A DNA stretch of 64,000 nucleotides from Nocardia arthritidis NBRC 100137 (GTDB lineage: Bacteria > Actinomycetota > Actinomycetes > Mycobacteriales > Mycobacteriaceae), in NCBI RefSeq assembly GCF_001612765.1, contig NZ_BDBB01000005.1:1-64000 (forward strand). The letters are read 5' to 3'. The position numbers were made by a program, and so were the translations under genes. The notes beneath the pieces are model-generated. The model ran no database searches and was not told the DNA's origin. It saw only the letters and a list, made by a program, of their open reading frames with translations. Shown here piece after piece: positions 1 through 8,660 of the stretch; within the stretch, counting starts at the first letter, position 1, and each line of letters starts with the position of its first letter.

Positions 1-1053
1 CCGGCCCCGGTCGCCGCCGCGCCTGCTCCGGCACCGGCCCCCGCTCCGGCGCCCAAGCCCGCACCGGCCCCCGCGCCCGCCGCCGCTCCGGCTGCCGAAT
101 CCTCCAACGGCGCAACCCCTTACGTCACACCGCTGGTCCGCAAGCTGGCCGAGGAGAACAAGGTCGACCTCGCCGCGATCACCGGTTCCGGTGTCGGAGG
201 CCGCATTCGCAAGCAGGACGTGCTCGCCGCCGCCGAGGCCAAGAAGGCCCCTGCTCCGGCCGCCGCTCCGGCCGCGTCCGCTCCGGCCGCGGCGAAGGCG
301 CCCGCCGTGGCGAGCCCGGAACTGGCTCACCTGCGCGGCACCGTGCAGAAGGCCAACCGCATCCGCCAGATCACCGCGACCAAGACCCGCGAGTCGCTGC
401 AGACCACCGCGCAGCTGACCCAGGTGCACGAGGCCGACGTCACGAAGATCGCGACGCTGCGCAAGCAGGCCAAGGCGGCGTTCAAGGACCGCGAGGGCGT
501 CAACCTGACGTTCCTGCCCTTCTTCGCCAAGGCCGTGGTCGAGGCGCTCGGGGTGCACCCGAATGTCAACGCCAGCTACGACGAGTCCAGCAAGGAGATC
601 ACCTACCACGCCTCGGTGCACCTCGGCATCGCCGTCGACACCGAACAGGGCCTGCTGTCCCCGGTGATCCACAACGCCAGCGACCTGTCGCTGGCCGGAC
701 TGGCGCGCGCCATCGGCGACATCGCCAACCGCGCCCGCACCGGCGGACTGAAGCCCGACGAGCTGGCCGGTGGCACCTTCACCATCACCAACATCGGCAG
801 CCAGGGCGCGTTGTTCGACACCCCGATCCTGGTGCCGCCGCAGGCGGCCATGCTGGGCACGGGCGCGATCGTCAAGCGCCCGGTCGTGGTGACCGACGAG
901 ACCGGCAACGAGTCCATCGGCGTCCGCTCGATGTGCTACCTGCCGCTCACCTACGACCACCGCCTGATCGACGGCGCCGACGCCGGACGCTTCCTGACCA
1001 CGATCCGCCACCGGCTCGAGGAAGCGGCGTTCGAGGCCGATCTCGGTCTGTGA
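1..1053 (+). CDS. sucB: Dihydrolipoamide acyltransferase (E2), 3' part
   Basis: This is the C-terminal 350 residues of the E2 core of a 2-oxoacid dehydrogenase complex (pyruvate and/or 2-oxoglutarate type); the start and lipoyl domains lie left of the window. Visible in order are an Ala/Pro linker (residues 1-35), a peripheral-subunit-binding domain (about 40-77, ending in [13 protein letters not shown]), a second Ala/Pro linker, and the acyltransferase domain from about 110 to the end. The active-site motif [14 protein letters not shown] carries the catalytic His and Asp. The downstream lipB and lipA genes make the lipoyl group this protein carries, and the order sucB - Rv2216 homologue - lipB - lipA matches M. 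tuberculosis. In mycobacteria this E2 (DlaT) serves pyruvate dehydrogenase and peroxide defence; the same is inferred here. Confidence 0.95.
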   Translation, partial: PAPVAAAPAPAPAPAPAPKPAPAPAPAAAPAAESSNGATPYVTPLVRKLAEENKVDLAAITGSGVGGRIRKQDVLAAAEAKKAPAPAAAPAASAPAAAKAPAVASPELAHLRGTVQKANRIRQITATKTRESLQTTAQLTQVHEADVTKIATLRKQAKAAFKDREGVNLTFLPFFAKAVVEALGVHPNVNASYDESSKEITYHASVHLGIAVDTEQGLLSPVIHNASDLSLAGLARAIGDIANRARTGGLKPDELAGGTFTITNIGSQGALFDTPILVPPQAAMLGTGAIVKRPVVVTDETGNESIGVRSMCYLPLTYDHRLIDGADAGRFLTTIRHRLEEAAFEADLGL

Positions 1054-1072
1054 GGAAGGTCCCGCGGCACCT

Positions 1073-1981
1073 ATGAAGGTCGTGATCGCCGGCTCGTCCG
1101 GGTTGATCGGGACAGCGCTCGTCGCGGCACTGCGCCGCGACGGGCACGAGGTCGCTCGGCTGGTGCGCCGAAAAGCGGCGGGCCCGGACGAATTCGCCTG
1201 GAACCCCGCTCGTGCGCACCTGGACGAGCGGGCGCTTCGCGGCGCCGACGCCGTCGTCAACCTCTGTGGTACGAACGTCGGGCGGCGACGCTGGACCGGC
1301 AGCTTCAAACAGGAACTGCGCGACAGCCGCATCACACCGACCGATGTCCTGGCCGGTGCGGTGGTCGCCGCGGGCGTGCCCGTGCTGCTCAATGCCAGCG
1401 GCGTGCATTACTACGGCGGCGACACCGGCGATCGTGTGGTGGACGAGACCTCCCCCGCCGGTGCGGGTTTCCTGGCCGCTCTGTGCCGGGACTGGGAGAA
1501 GGCAACCGAGCCCGCCGCCGCGGCCGGTGTGCGCACGGTGCTGTTGCGCAGCGCCGCGGTGCTGTCCCGGACCGGAGGCGTGCTCGGCATGCTGCACCCG
1601 TTGTACGCGCTCGGCTTGGGCGGCCGGCTGGGGAACGGTCGCCAGTACACGCCGTGGATTTCGATGGCCGATGAAATCGGCGCGATCGTCTTCGCGCTCA
1701 CCCACGACACGGTGTTCGGCCCGATCAACGTGGTCGGCCCCGCGCCGGTCACCAACGCCGAGTTCAGCCGCGCGCTGGGCCGGGCGCTGAATCGCCCCAC
1801 TCCCCTCGTCGTTCCGGCATTCGCGCTGAATGCCCTGGTCGGCGAGATGGCGCAGGAGGCGATTCTGCGCGGGCCGAGGGCTATCCCCACCGCCCTCGAG
1901 TCAGCGGGTTACCAGTTCCACCATCCCACCATCGGCGCCGCGCTGGCCGCCGCAGTGGGACGACCCGGAGATGCTCGATGA
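1073..1981 (+). CDS. TIGR01777 family NAD(P)-binding epimerase-like protein
   Basis: A 302-residue SDR-type protein of the TIGR01777 (DUF1731) family. The N-terminus has the dinucleotide-binding glycine motif GSSGLIGTALVAALRRDGHE, followed by an acidic/basic pocket and the internal sequence NASGVHYYGG typical of the family. The C-terminal part (about 245-300) matches the DUF1731 tail, including PTPLVVPAFALN and ILRGPRAIPTALESAGYQF. The start ATG is 19 bases after the E2 stop with AGGAAGG upstream, so the gene is probably cotranscribed with the E2 gene. It corresponds to Rv2216 of M. tuberculosis. The substrate is unknown for the family; epimerase or reductase activity is inferred from the fold only. 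Its last four bases overlap the next start (ATGA). Confidence 0.9.
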   Translation: MKVVIAGSSGLIGTALVAALRRDGHEVARLVRRKAAGPDEFAWNPARAHLDERALRGADAVVNLCGTNVGRRRWTGSFKQELRDSRITPTDVLAGAVVAAGVPVLLNASGVHYYGGDTGDRVVDETSPAGAGFLAALCRDWEKATEPAAAAGVRTVLLRSAAVLSRTGGVLGMLHPLYALGLGGRLGNGRQYTPWISMADEIGAIVFALTHDTVFGPINVVGPAPVTNAEFSRALGRALNRPTPLVVPAFALNALVGEMAQEAILRGPRAIPTALESAGYQFHHPTIGAALAAAVGRPGDAR

Positions 1982-2514
1982 CCGACCGACTCGACACCAG
2001 GCCCGCGACTGTCATCCGCGACGCGACCACCGCCGACCTTCCGGCGATACTCGACATCCACAACGCGAATATCGCCACGTCCACCGCGATCTGGGATACC
2101 GAGCGAGTCGGCCTGGACGAGCGCCTCGGCTGGTTCCAGGCCCGCACCGGGGCGGACCTGCCCGTGCTGGTTGCCGAGATCGACGGCGCGCTGGCGGGTT
2201 ACGCGAGTTACGGCCCGTGGCGCACCAAATCCGGCTACCGCTACACGGTCGAGAACTCCGTGTACGTCGACGAACGCTTCCAGCGTCGCGGCATCGCCAG
2301 CGCCCTCCTCACCGAGCTGATCGAACGCGCTCGCCGCGCGGGCACGGTGCACGCCATGATCGCCGCCATCGAATCCGGCAATGCCGGTTCGATCCTCCTG
2401 CACGAACGCTTCGGTTTCCGCACCGTCGGCGTCCTGCCCGAGGTAGGGCACAAATTCGGTCGCTGGATGGATCTGACGCTCATGCAACTCACCCTCCCCA
2501 TCGACGTCGGCTGA
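1978..2514 (+). CDS. GNAT family N-acetyltransferase (phosphinothricin acetyltransferase-like)
   Basis: A 178-residue acetyltransferase whose ATG overlaps the previous stop by four bases, so it is translationally coupled to the epimerase-like gene. The acetyl-CoA-binding motif A is seen as VYVDERFQRRGIASALLTEL (Q/R-x-x-G-x-G/A type), preceded by the strand YASYGPWRTKSGYRYTVENS and followed by the typical C-terminal GNAGSILLHERFGFRTVG and KFGRWMDLTLMQ. These are the hallmarks of the PAT/Bar branch, which acetylates amino groups of phosphinothricin, methionine sulfoximine or related amino acids. The natural substrate cannot be told from sequence. It is not part of the equivalent M. tuberculosis operon, so it is probably a lineage-specific addition. 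Confidence 0.88.
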   Translation: MTDRLDTRPATVIRDATTADLPAILDIHNANIATSTAIWDTERVGLDERLGWFQARTGADLPVLVAEIDGALAGYASYGPWRTKSGYRYTVENSVYVDERFQRRGIASALLTELIERARRAGTVHAMIAAIESGNAGSILLHERFGFRTVGVLPEVGHKFGRWMDLTLMQLTLPIDVG

Positions 2515-3072
2515 CGCACTTCCCCGGCCGCCGACGTGCCGCGTTCCCACTCGCGGACGTACCGGGTGGTGGGAGCTACGCGGGTCTACGCAGTGGTGGA
2601 CCGTGCCGCAGTCGGACGCTCGGACGCTCGGACGCTCGACGTCCCTACGCGGATGGGCGTATCTGGAGGCACGGTGCATTTCAGCACGTGACGCCAGGTC
2701 GATCCGAGGGACACGGTCGACGCGAGCACTCTTCGACGTCCGCCCGAAGCGGTAATGCCTTCAGCTCGGCATACGGCGATCGGACAATCGGCGCCATGGA
2801 AGACGTCGCACTCTTCGCGACGGAAACGCACGCTCACGCCGTATCTCACATCGGGCAAGACCGTCCGACGCGGTGGCTCACGAAGGCGGTGTGGATGCTC
2901 GCCGCCGCTACCGGGCTCTGCTCACGCCGGTGACCCACGCGACGCAGGAACCTGCCCACGGTTCCTGACCGCGCAACCTTCCAGCTCTCCCCCTGGCTAT
3001 CCGTCCGCCCGTGCGAATTCCCCCCATCGAGGTGCTGGAACGGGCTGCCCCCGTGGGCGTACCGTCATCGCT
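2515..3072. other. 558-bp intergenic stretch before lipB with a tandem octamer
   Basis: No well-supported gene. Three perfect tandem copies of CGGACGCT lie at 2613-2636. A 45-codon frame at 2796-2933 begins with ATG and encodes [18 protein letters not shown] at its N-terminus, but it has no clear ribosome binding site and no recognisable family, so it is mentioned rather than called. The lipB promoter should lie near the right end of this stretch; no convincing -35/-10 pair was picked out. Confidence 0.4.
2613..2636. repeat. Three tandem copies of an 8-bp unit
   Basis: The unit CGGACGCT occurs three times without change at 2613-2620, 2621-2628 and 2629-2636, in the gap upstream of lipB. It is non-coding as far as can be seen. 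Its role is unknown; replication slippage is the simplest explanation. Confidence 0.8.
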
Positions 3073-3819
3073 GTGAACGACACGCGCACCACCCTGTCCG
3101 CCCGATTCGACACGACCCCGGTCATGGTCGAGGATCTCGGACTCATCGATTACCACGCCGCCTGGGAGCTGCAGCGCAGCATCGCCGAGCAGCGCGCCGA
3201 GGGCAACGGATCCGATCATCTGCTGCTGCTCGAGCACCCGTCGGTGTACACAGCGGGCCGCCGCACCGAGACCGACGATCTGCCGATCGACGGCAGCCCG
3301 GTGGTGCAGGTCGATCGTGGCGGCAAGATCACCTGGCACGGTCCCGGCCAACTGGTCGGCTATCCCATCGTGCGGCTCGCCGAGCCGGTCGACGTCGTCG
3401 ACTACGTGCGCCGCCTCGAGGAGGCGTTGATCACCGTGTGCACCGGCCTCGGCCTGATCTGTGGCCGCGTCGAGGGCCGCTCCGGCGTCTGGCTGCCCGC
3501 CACCGAGTTGTACGCCGAACGCAAGATCGCCGCGATCGGCGTGCGCGTGCAGCGCGGTGTGGCCCTGCACGGCGTCTCGCTCAACTGCAACGCCGCTTTG
3601 GATGGATTCCAGGCGATCGTTCCGTGCGGCATCCGCGACGCGGGCGTCACCACGTTGACCCGCGAACTCGATCGCGAGGTGACCGTCGCCGAGATCAAGC
3701 CGCTGGTGGCCGCCGCCATCGTCCGCGCGCTGGACGGCGACCTGCCGGTCGCCGAGCACAATATTCCGCGTGTCACTCCTGGTGACACCACCCCGCAGTC
3801 CCCGAGCACGACGGCGTAA
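3073..3819 (+). CDS. lipB: Octanoyl-[acyl-carrier-protein]:protein N-octanoyltransferase
   Basis: LipB moves the octanoyl group from acyl-carrier protein to the lipoyl domains of E2 and glycine-cleavage H protein, the first step of lipoate synthesis. The 248-residue product has the signature blocks [39 protein letters not shown] (substrate pocket), the Lys-containing [19 protein letters not shown] and [18 protein letters not shown] with the catalytic Cys. The catalytic Lys/Cys pair is intact. The GTG at 3073 gives an N-terminus of the length seen in M. tuberculosis LipB plus a few residues; an in-frame ATG at 3124 would give 231 residues and cannot be excluded. lipA begins 11 bases downstream, so the two form an operon. 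Confidence 0.95.
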   Translation: MNDTRTTLSARFDTTPVMVEDLGLIDYHAAWELQRSIAEQRAEGNGSDHLLLLEHPSVYTAGRRTETDDLPIDGSPVVQVDRGGKITWHGPGQLVGYPIVRLAEPVDVVDYVRRLEEALITVCTGLGLICGRVEGRSGVWLPATELYAERKIAAIGVRVQRGVALHGVSLNCNAALDGFQAIVPCGIRDAGVTTLTRELDREVTVAEIKPLVAAAIVRALDGDLPVAEHNIPRVTPGDTTPQSPSTTA

Positions 3820-3829
3820 GGTCGATCGA

Positions 3830-4870
3830 GTGACCTCAGTCGACACCCCGACACCACACAACGCCGCCGCACCCAACGGCCGCAAGCTCTTGCGCATCGA
3901 AGCCCGCAACGCGGAAACCCCCATCGAGCGCAAGCCCAAGTGGATCCGCACCCGCGCCACCATGGGCCCCGAGTACTCCGAACTCAAAGGCTTGGTGAAG
4001 CGCGAGGGCCTGCACACCGTCTGCGAGGAAGCGGGCTGCCCCAACATCTTCGAATGCTGGGAAGACCGCGAGGCCACCTTCCTGATCGGCGGCGAACAGT
4101 GCACCCGCCGCTGCGATTTCTGCCAGATCGATACCGGCAAGCCCGCCGCCCTCGACCGGGACGAGCCCCGCCGCGTCGCCGAAAGCGTCCAGGCCATGGG
4201 CCTGCGCTACTCCACCATCACCGGCGTCGCCCGCGACGATCTGGACGACGGCGGCGCCTGGCTCTACGCCGAAACCGTCCGCGCCATCAAGCGTTCGAAC
4301 CCGCACACGGGCGTGGAACTGTTGATTCCCGACTTCAACGCCGAACCCGACCAGCTCGCCGAGGTCTTCTCCGCCCGCCCGGAAGTGCTGGCGCACAACC
4401 TCGAAACGGTTCCCCGCATCTTCAAGCGCATCCGCCCGGCCTTCCGCTACGAGCGCTCCCTCGCGGTCCTGACCGCCGCCCGCGAAGCCGGTCTGGTCAC
4501 CAAGTCGAACCTCATTCTCGGCATGGGCGAGACCCCCGAAGAAGTCACTCAGGCCATGCGCGACCTGCACGAGGCAGGCTGCGACATCCTCACCATCACC
4601 CAGTACCTGCGCCCGTCCCCCCGCCACCACCCGGTCGACCGCTGGGTGAAGCCGGAGGAGTTCGTCGAGCACTCCAAGACGGCCGAGGAAATCGGCTTCG
4701 CCGGGGTAATGGCAGGCCCCCTGGTCCGCTCCTCCTACCGGGCCGGACGGCTGTACGCCCAGGCGATGGCGCACCACGGCCGTGAGATCGCTCCGGAAAT
4801 GGCGCACCTCGCCGAGGAAGGCACCGCGTCCCAGGAAGCCAGCTCCGTGCTGGCCCGCTTCGGCAGCTGA
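3830..4870 (+). CDS. lipA: Lipoyl synthase (radical SAM)
   Basis: LipA inserts two sulfur atoms into the protein-bound octanoyl chain made by LipB. The 346-residue product carries both iron-sulfur motifs: the auxiliary cluster cysteines in [12 protein letters not shown] and the radical SAM motif CTRRCDFC. The C-terminal segment LVRSSYRAG holds the conserved RSSY serine that ligates the auxiliary cluster. Other family blocks seen are [18 protein letters not shown] and [10 protein letters not shown]. The GTG at 3830 follows the lipB stop closely and gives the family-typical N-terminus; a longer frame from 3770 would overlap lipB by 50 bases and is less likely. A hairpin terminator follows at 4890-4920. 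Function is well established for the family. Confidence 0.97.
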   Translation: MTSVDTPTPHNAAAPNGRKLLRIEARNAETPIERKPKWIRTRATMGPEYSELKGLVKREGLHTVCEEAGCPNIFECWEDREATFLIGGEQCTRRCDFCQIDTGKPAALDRDEPRRVAESVQAMGLRYSTITGVARDDLDDGGAWLYAETVRAIKRSNPHTGVELLIPDFNAEPDQLAEVFSARPEVLAHNLETVPRIFKRIRPAFRYERSLAVLTAAREAGLVTKSNLILGMGETPEEVTQAMRDLHEAGCDILTITQYLRPSPRHHPVDRWVKPEEFVEHSKTAEEIGFAGVMAGPLVRSSYRAGRLYAQAMAHHGREIAPEMAHLAEEGTASQEASSVLARFGS

Positions 4871-4889
4871 TCTACCTCCGAGCAGTTTC

Positions 4890-4920
4890 GGGCCTCGCAC
4901 ACTCTTCTCGCGCGAGGCCC
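4890..4920 (+). terminator. Hairpin terminator after lipA
   Basis: A perfect 9-bp stem (GGGCCTCGC at 4890-4898 and GCGAGGCCC at 4912-4920) with a 13-base loop starts 20 bases after the lipA stop. There is no strong T-run after it, as is common for actinobacterial terminators. Confidence 0.65.
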
Positions 4921-4979
4921 GACGCATATCCAAGCCACACCGTCGAACCGCGCACCTCTTACTGAGATCTCGCCTCAGT

Positions 4980-5370
4980 TCAGGAAACGGGTATCGAGTT
5001 CGCCGGAAGATCCGCAGACCTCGACCTGCTCGCTCGCCAGCTGAACTCGGTGATCGAGGGCACCAGTGCCACCGTGGACGTGCCGTCATCGTGACCGGTC
5101 GCCGGCGGGTCGGGAATTCGCGGCTCGTCCAGGAATTCTGCGACCGGTCCGATCACAGCTATCTGGTCTTCCAGGCGACGCGCGGGCGCACGCCGGTCGC
5201 TTCCTGCGCCACGCGGCCGCGAACCCGCTGGTCGCAGAGACCTTGCCGCTGGCAATGCATTGGGGGCCAGAGGATCTGGTCCGAGCCTGGGCGTGATCCA
5301 CCGCCATACGGTCGCTTCTGTTTCAGCAGGACGCGTTCGAGGCACTGAACCGCTATTACGGCAACACAAT
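4980..5370 (+). pseudogene. Degraded N-terminal remnant of an AAA-type ATPase (DUF234-associated kind)
   Basis: Pieces of one protein can be read across several frames. EFAGRSADLDLLARQLNSVI runs from about 4999, then a shift near 5080 leads to AVIVTGRRRVGNSRLVQEF and SYLVFQATRGRTP, and a further jump gives RFLRHAAANPLVAETLP and later FQQDAFEALNRYYGN, with a TGA in between at about 5294. This is the order of the N-terminus of the actinobacterial/archaeal ATPase family with the TGRRRxGKSRL P-loop. The P-loop lysine is replaced by Asn (GNS for GKS). The middle and all the C-terminal part are missing, so the gene is dead. It marks the left edge of the accessory region. Confidence 0.6.
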
Positions 5371-5523
5371 CGGGTGCAACTTGGGAAGAGCATTTCGATC
5401 GCCGTCACTTGAGCCGTAAACAAATGCCGATAGCTTGCGTCGGGCGGTCGGAATCCGGCCGGTCCCGTCGTTCCAGTGATCGGACCGAGACAAACTCGGT
5501 CTCGTTACTGCAAACGAGCTGTT

Positions 5524-5553
5524 TGTGACATAAATCACGTTTACGCGTAAAAT
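5524..5553 (+). promoter_or_regulatory. CRP/GlxR-type site overlapping a sigma-70-like promoter
   Basis: TGTGACATAAATCACG at 5524-5539 fits the actinobacterial CRP/GlxR consensus TGTGA-NNTANN-TCACA at all but the last base. It overlaps a -35-like GTGACA (5525-5530), which is 17 bases from a -10-like TAAAAT (5548-5553). TTTACGCGTAAA at 5540-5551 is itself a perfect 12-bp palindrome. The promoter would start transcription near 5560 and drive the transglycosylase gene at 5921 with a leader of about 360 bases. In mycobacteria and corynebacteria rpf genes are under CRP/GlxR control; a parallel role here is inference. Confidence 0.6.
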
Positions 5554-5559
5554 ACCTGC

Positions 5560-5920
5560 TCAGCGCCCCACAGCAAGGATGAAACGCAGCGCTCCAAGAT
5601 CGGCAATTCTTTGCCTTAATTTACCGTTTGCCAAATGTTAACCGGTCGTGATCAAGCTGAGATCAGGTCCGGAAGAGACCCGAGAAACCAGCTCCCCAGC
5701 TTCACCGGCTTGTTTCTCTCCGGGTACGGCAGCGGCACCGAAGGGCACCGCCCCGACTTGTGCACCGCGTCGCGCCGCCAGGAATTCGAACCCTGGCTCA
5801 CAACGAAATCCGAAAACCGCACACGAGCCGAGATGGCGAACACCTTACCTGGTGTCCGACCGTAGATCCGCGCTGGCTTTTCCGGCCGGATCGCCGCACG
5901 AACAAGGAACCGATTTCTCG
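5560..5920 (+). other. Long untranslated leader of the transglycosylase gene
   Basis: About 360 bases lie between the inferred transcription start and the ATG at 5921, with lower GC at the left end. It holds at least one clear hairpin: GCCAGG (5777-5782), a 9-base loop containing TTCGAA, and CCTGGC (5792-5797). No gene is supported in it. The length suggests post-transcriptional control, but the conserved blocks of the c-di-AMP (ydaO) riboswitch that precede some actinobacterial rpf genes were not found. Confidence 0.4.
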
Positions 5921-6508
5921 ATGCCTGACGCACACTCTTCTTTTCTCCGCCGCTCATCGTCCCTTCGTAAGGGCGCGGCCATCGCCGCCACCGTCGGCGT
6001 GATCGCCGTTGGTTTCTCCGCCGGAGTCGCGGTGGCCGACGACAGCGCTCCGGCCCCGGTCGCCGCTGCCGCGCCGATCGACCTCCCGGGCCTGCCTGTG
6101 CTGCCCGAACTGCCTGCGCTGCCAGGTTTGCCAGGGCTACCCGGGGTGGCGCCCGAGGGAATCGTGCCCACGCCTCCCCCGGTCTACGAGAACAACCTCG
6201 ACGGCTGGATCCGCCAGTCCCTCGACGTCATGCGTATCCACGGCATCCCGGGTAGCTACGAGGGCATTCACCGCAACATCATGCGTGAATCCGGCGGCAA
6301 TCCCCGGGCCATCAACCTGTCGGACTCCAACGCCGCCAAGGGCACCCCCTCCAAGGGTCTGCTCCAGGTGATCGACCCGACCTTCAACGCCTACCACGTC
6401 GACGGCACCGCCTTCGACATCTACGACCCGGTCGCCAACATCACCGCCGCCTGCAACTACGCGGCACACCGGTACGGCTCGATGGACAACGTCAACGGGG
6501 CCTACTGA
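5921..6508 (+). CDS. Secreted transglycosylase with SLT domain
   Basis: A 195-residue exported murein-cleaving enzyme. After a basic N-terminus (RRSSSLRKG) comes a hydrophobic signal segment (about residues 18-38, cleaved near VAVADD), then a Pro/Leu/Gly linker with LPxLP repeats (about 50-78). The C-terminal domain of about 100 residues has the lytic transglycosylase/Rpf-like fold: NIMRESGGNPRAINLSDSNA contains the catalytic Glu, followed by KGLLQVIDPTFNAYH and NITAACNYAAHRYGS. The ATG at 5921 has AAGGA 12 bases upstream and places the signal peptide correctly. It is expressed alone, from the CRP-linked promoter at 5524-5553, and followed by a terminator at 6531. A role in wall remodelling or resuscitation is inferred. 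Confidence 0.88.
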   Translation: MPDAHSSFLRRSSSLRKGAAIAATVGVIAVGFSAGVAVADDSAPAPVAAAAPIDLPGLPVLPELPALPGLPGLPGVAPEGIVPTPPPVYENNLDGWIRQSLDVMRIHGIPGSYEGIHRNIMRESGGNPRAINLSDSNAAKGTPSKGLLQVIDPTFNAYHVDGTAFDIYDPVANITAACNYAAHRYGSMDNVNGAY

Positions 6509-6530
6509 GCCTCGAACTCGAATCCGAGCA

Positions 6531-6563
6531 AGCGCCTCCTCGTCACCTCGACGCGGAGGCGCT
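6531..6563 (+). terminator. Hairpin terminator after the transglycosylase gene
   Basis: A perfect 9-bp stem, AGCGCCTCC (6531-6539) with GGAGGCGCT (6555-6563), lies 22 bases after the stop, with a short T-run a few bases further on (GCCGTTT). Confidence 0.6.
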
Positions 6564-6947
6564 GCCGTTTCCGGGTGCGACTCGCGCTCACCACGAAGCG
6601 GGCATTGCCCTGCGGCACCGCCATCGTCCAGCAGCGCGCTGGGATCGCCGCGGGCCGGACAATGAATCCGGGTCTCCAGGAGCGGTGATATGCGTACGGC
6701 GTTCGATCGACTCGGCGGCAATGATCCCCGGCGACTTCCAGCACACCGGACAGAGCGGCACACAGGGCTGGCTTCTGAGGACACCGCCTGAGAACGCAGG
6801 GCATGAGCGGACACTCACTCGAAGCCAGCTGATCGGAACCGGCCACGGCGCAGCTCGCCATGACCCACCTTCGAGCCAGACCGCGATGCGGCGAGTCTTG
6901 TTGGCGATTTCCGTGAGCCATAGATGCTGACGAACGGATACGGGGTA
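6564..6947. other. 384-bp stretch without a supported gene
   Basis: It lies between the transglycosylase terminator and the 3' end of the XRE-TPR gene, which converge here. Open frames present show no family resemblance and no ribosome binding site. Nothing further was seen. Confidence 0.4.
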
Positions 6948-8171
6948 TCAGGCCTGTGCCGCGCGCCGCGCCAAGAACTCACGAACCTCGGGAACCCCGG
7001 CGTGACTGCGAACCGTATTCGCGATGGCATCGATGCGCTGGTGGAGGCGGGTAGACGCTAGTCCGGCGATGGTGTCGTAGTTGTCGGCAAGCAGTGAACT
7101 TGCCCGTGCGACATCGCCGGATGTACTGAAGTTCTCCGCGAGATGGACCTGCCACGCGGCGCGCTCCCTGGGCCAGGCCGACGAACTTTCGATTGCGGCT
7201 TGCAGGTTGGTGGTTGCCTGGGAGTGCTCGCCTAGCCGCATCTGCGCCCAGCCGATGCCACCGACGAATTCGGCCTCCGGCAGGTAAACCCAATCCGGGT
7301 CGTGCCCACGAGTCGACTCGTACGCACGGTGCGCCCGGCTGATCGCCGCCGTCATCGCCGACTTGTCACCGCGAACCCCATGCGCTTCGGCTTCTCTGAT
7401 CGCCATCAACGCACGCAGTTTCGGACCGCCGTCGCGGAGCGAGGCCCGCGCCCCAGCCTGTGCGTATTGCACGGCCAGAGGGTTGCCTTTCGCGTCATCT
7501 CCCGGACGACTCGCCATCAGACAGCTCGCATTCCCCAGCGCATGCGCCGCAGCGATCCCGTCACCTGCCGCATTCGCGGCGTTCGCCGCGTCCGCGTAGT
7601 ACCGCCGCGCATCGTCCAGACGCCCCGCGTCGTAGTGCACCCACCCGGCGGCGGTCATCATCTCGGCGGCGGCGCTGGTGAGCGCCCGGCCGACCGCCTC
7701 GGTGTAACCGCTGTGGTCGAGAAGCTGCTCGACATAGCGGACTTGATTGGCCGCCACCCGGCACAACCGGTCGCCGCCGACCACCAGATCCAGTTCGTGG
7801 ATCTGGTTCACGCTGTCGATGATGGCTTCCACGTCGCTCGCGCCGACTCTCCCGGCGGACGCCGAAGCGCCGTTCGCGGGGGCGGAAACCGACATCATGG
7901 CGGCCCCCGCGCTCCCCAATGCCCCTGCTTTGAAGAAGTTGCGACGGTCCACATCTGCCTCCCGGTCCGACTCCACTACCAGTATGGCAAGCGGAACCTG
8001 AAGCGCACGGGCTACGAGCCGAAGAACGCGAACATCATGGGAGGCGGGGCCGCCGCGTTCGAGATGCGAGACGGCAGGCTGGGAGAAATTTATGAGCGCG
8101 CCCAGTTCGGTCTGAGTCATGCCGACCGATTTACGGATTCGCCGGATCACTTCGCCGGTCGTCATGTACAT
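6948..8171 (-). CDS. XRE-family helix-turn-helix protein with TPR-like C-terminal domain
   Basis: A 407-residue regulator. Residues 4-65 form an XRE helix-turn-helix (IRKSVGMTQTELGALINFSQ, recognition helix near QPAVSHLERG). It is followed by a segment RRNFFKAGALGSAGAAMM (residues 76-93) that looks like a twin-arginine signal, and then an alpha-helical region of about 300 residues with repeated Ala-rich helical pairs typical of tetratricopeptide-like ligand-binding domains. Many Nocardia and Streptomyces genomes have dozens of such proteins beside small genes. The start is placed at the ATG at 8171 (MYMTTGE); an ATG six bases downstream is possible. It is divergent from the small genes at 8445-8866, which it may control. 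The ligand is unknown. Confidence 0.82.
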   Translation of the reverse strand: MYMTTGEVIRRIRKSVGMTQTELGALINFSQPAVSHLERGGPASHDVRVLRLVARALQVPLAILVVESDREADVDRRNFFKAGALGSAGAAMMSVSAPANGASASAGRVGASDVEAIIDSVNQIHELDLVVGGDRLCRVAANQVRYVEQLLDHSGYTEAVGRALTSAAAEMMTAAGWVHYDAGRLDDARRYYADAANAANAAGDGIAAAHALGNASCLMASRPGDDAKGNPLAVQYAQAGARASLRDGGPKLRALMAIREAEAHGVRGDKSAMTAAISRAHRAYESTRGHDPDWVYLPEAEFVGGIGWAQMRLGEHSQATTNLQAAIESSSAWPRERAAWQVHLAENFSTSGDVARASSLLADNYDTIAGLASTRLHQRIDAIANTVRSHAGVPEVREFLARRAAQA

Positions 8172-8444
8172 GGCCCAGCCCCCCCGATTGTCGATTGTCG
8201 TTCCCCTGAGCATTCACCCCCGAAACGGGTGCCCGCGCAGGATATACGGCTCCTCGCATAGTCGGAACGGAAACCGAAATCCGCGCTCCCACTTGACCGA
8301 ATGCCGCGCATACGTTCGGCCGCAGGTGCCGGTACCGGGCCGACGCCGGACTGTCTGCGGCGCACCGGCCGCCAGAGTGGCGGGCTGGTGGCGAGAGCCC
8401 CCGGTACCGGGCGCCGGCCGATCCTCGAAGGAGAGAGGTTTCCC

Positions 8445-8660
8445 GTGTCCCCGCATTCCCTCGCCATGTACCAACTCATCGCCCTGTGTGACGCAGCCGC
8501 CCATCGAGCGCCGATGATGCCGTTCAGCATCGCCCAGGCCCATGACGTGATGCAGATTCACGTGACCTGCCGCGCGAAACATTGCGCACGCAAGGCTGCG
8601 GCGCGACAGGTGCTGATCGACAGCGGACGAATGGTGCCGGATCCGAGTAAGCCGCAGTGA
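8445..8660 (+). CDS. Small conserved hypothetical protein
   Basis: A 71-residue protein starting at GTG with a strong ribosome binding site (AAGGAGAG, 8428-8435). The product contains MPFSIAQAHDVMQIHVTCRA and CARKAAARQVLIDSGRMVPD. Two cysteines in the spacing CRAKHC and the ending GRMVPDPSKPQ recall small Nocardia proteins found next to XRE-TPR regulators; no function is known. The following gene overlaps its stop. Third-position GC and the ribosome binding site support real coding. Confidence 0.7.
   Translation: MSPHSLAMYQLIALCDAAAHRAPMMPFSIAQAHDVMQIHVTCRAKHCARKAAARQVLIDSGRMVPDPSKPQ

Noticed and set aside
2796..2933. A 45-codon frame upstream of lipB
   Set aside because: No ribosome binding site, no family and no supporting context, so it is not called as a gene.
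5777..5797. Hairpin with TTCGAA loop resembling a tRNA T-arm on the minus strand
   Set aside because: No matching acceptor 5' strand, D-arm or anticodon arm could be placed at the right distance, so it is treated as a plain leader hairpin.
5560..5920. c-di-AMP (ydaO) riboswitch in the transglycosylase leader
   Set aside because: The conserved GGGGGACC / GGGGTGAAT / GTCAGCTAAC-like blocks were looked for and not found.
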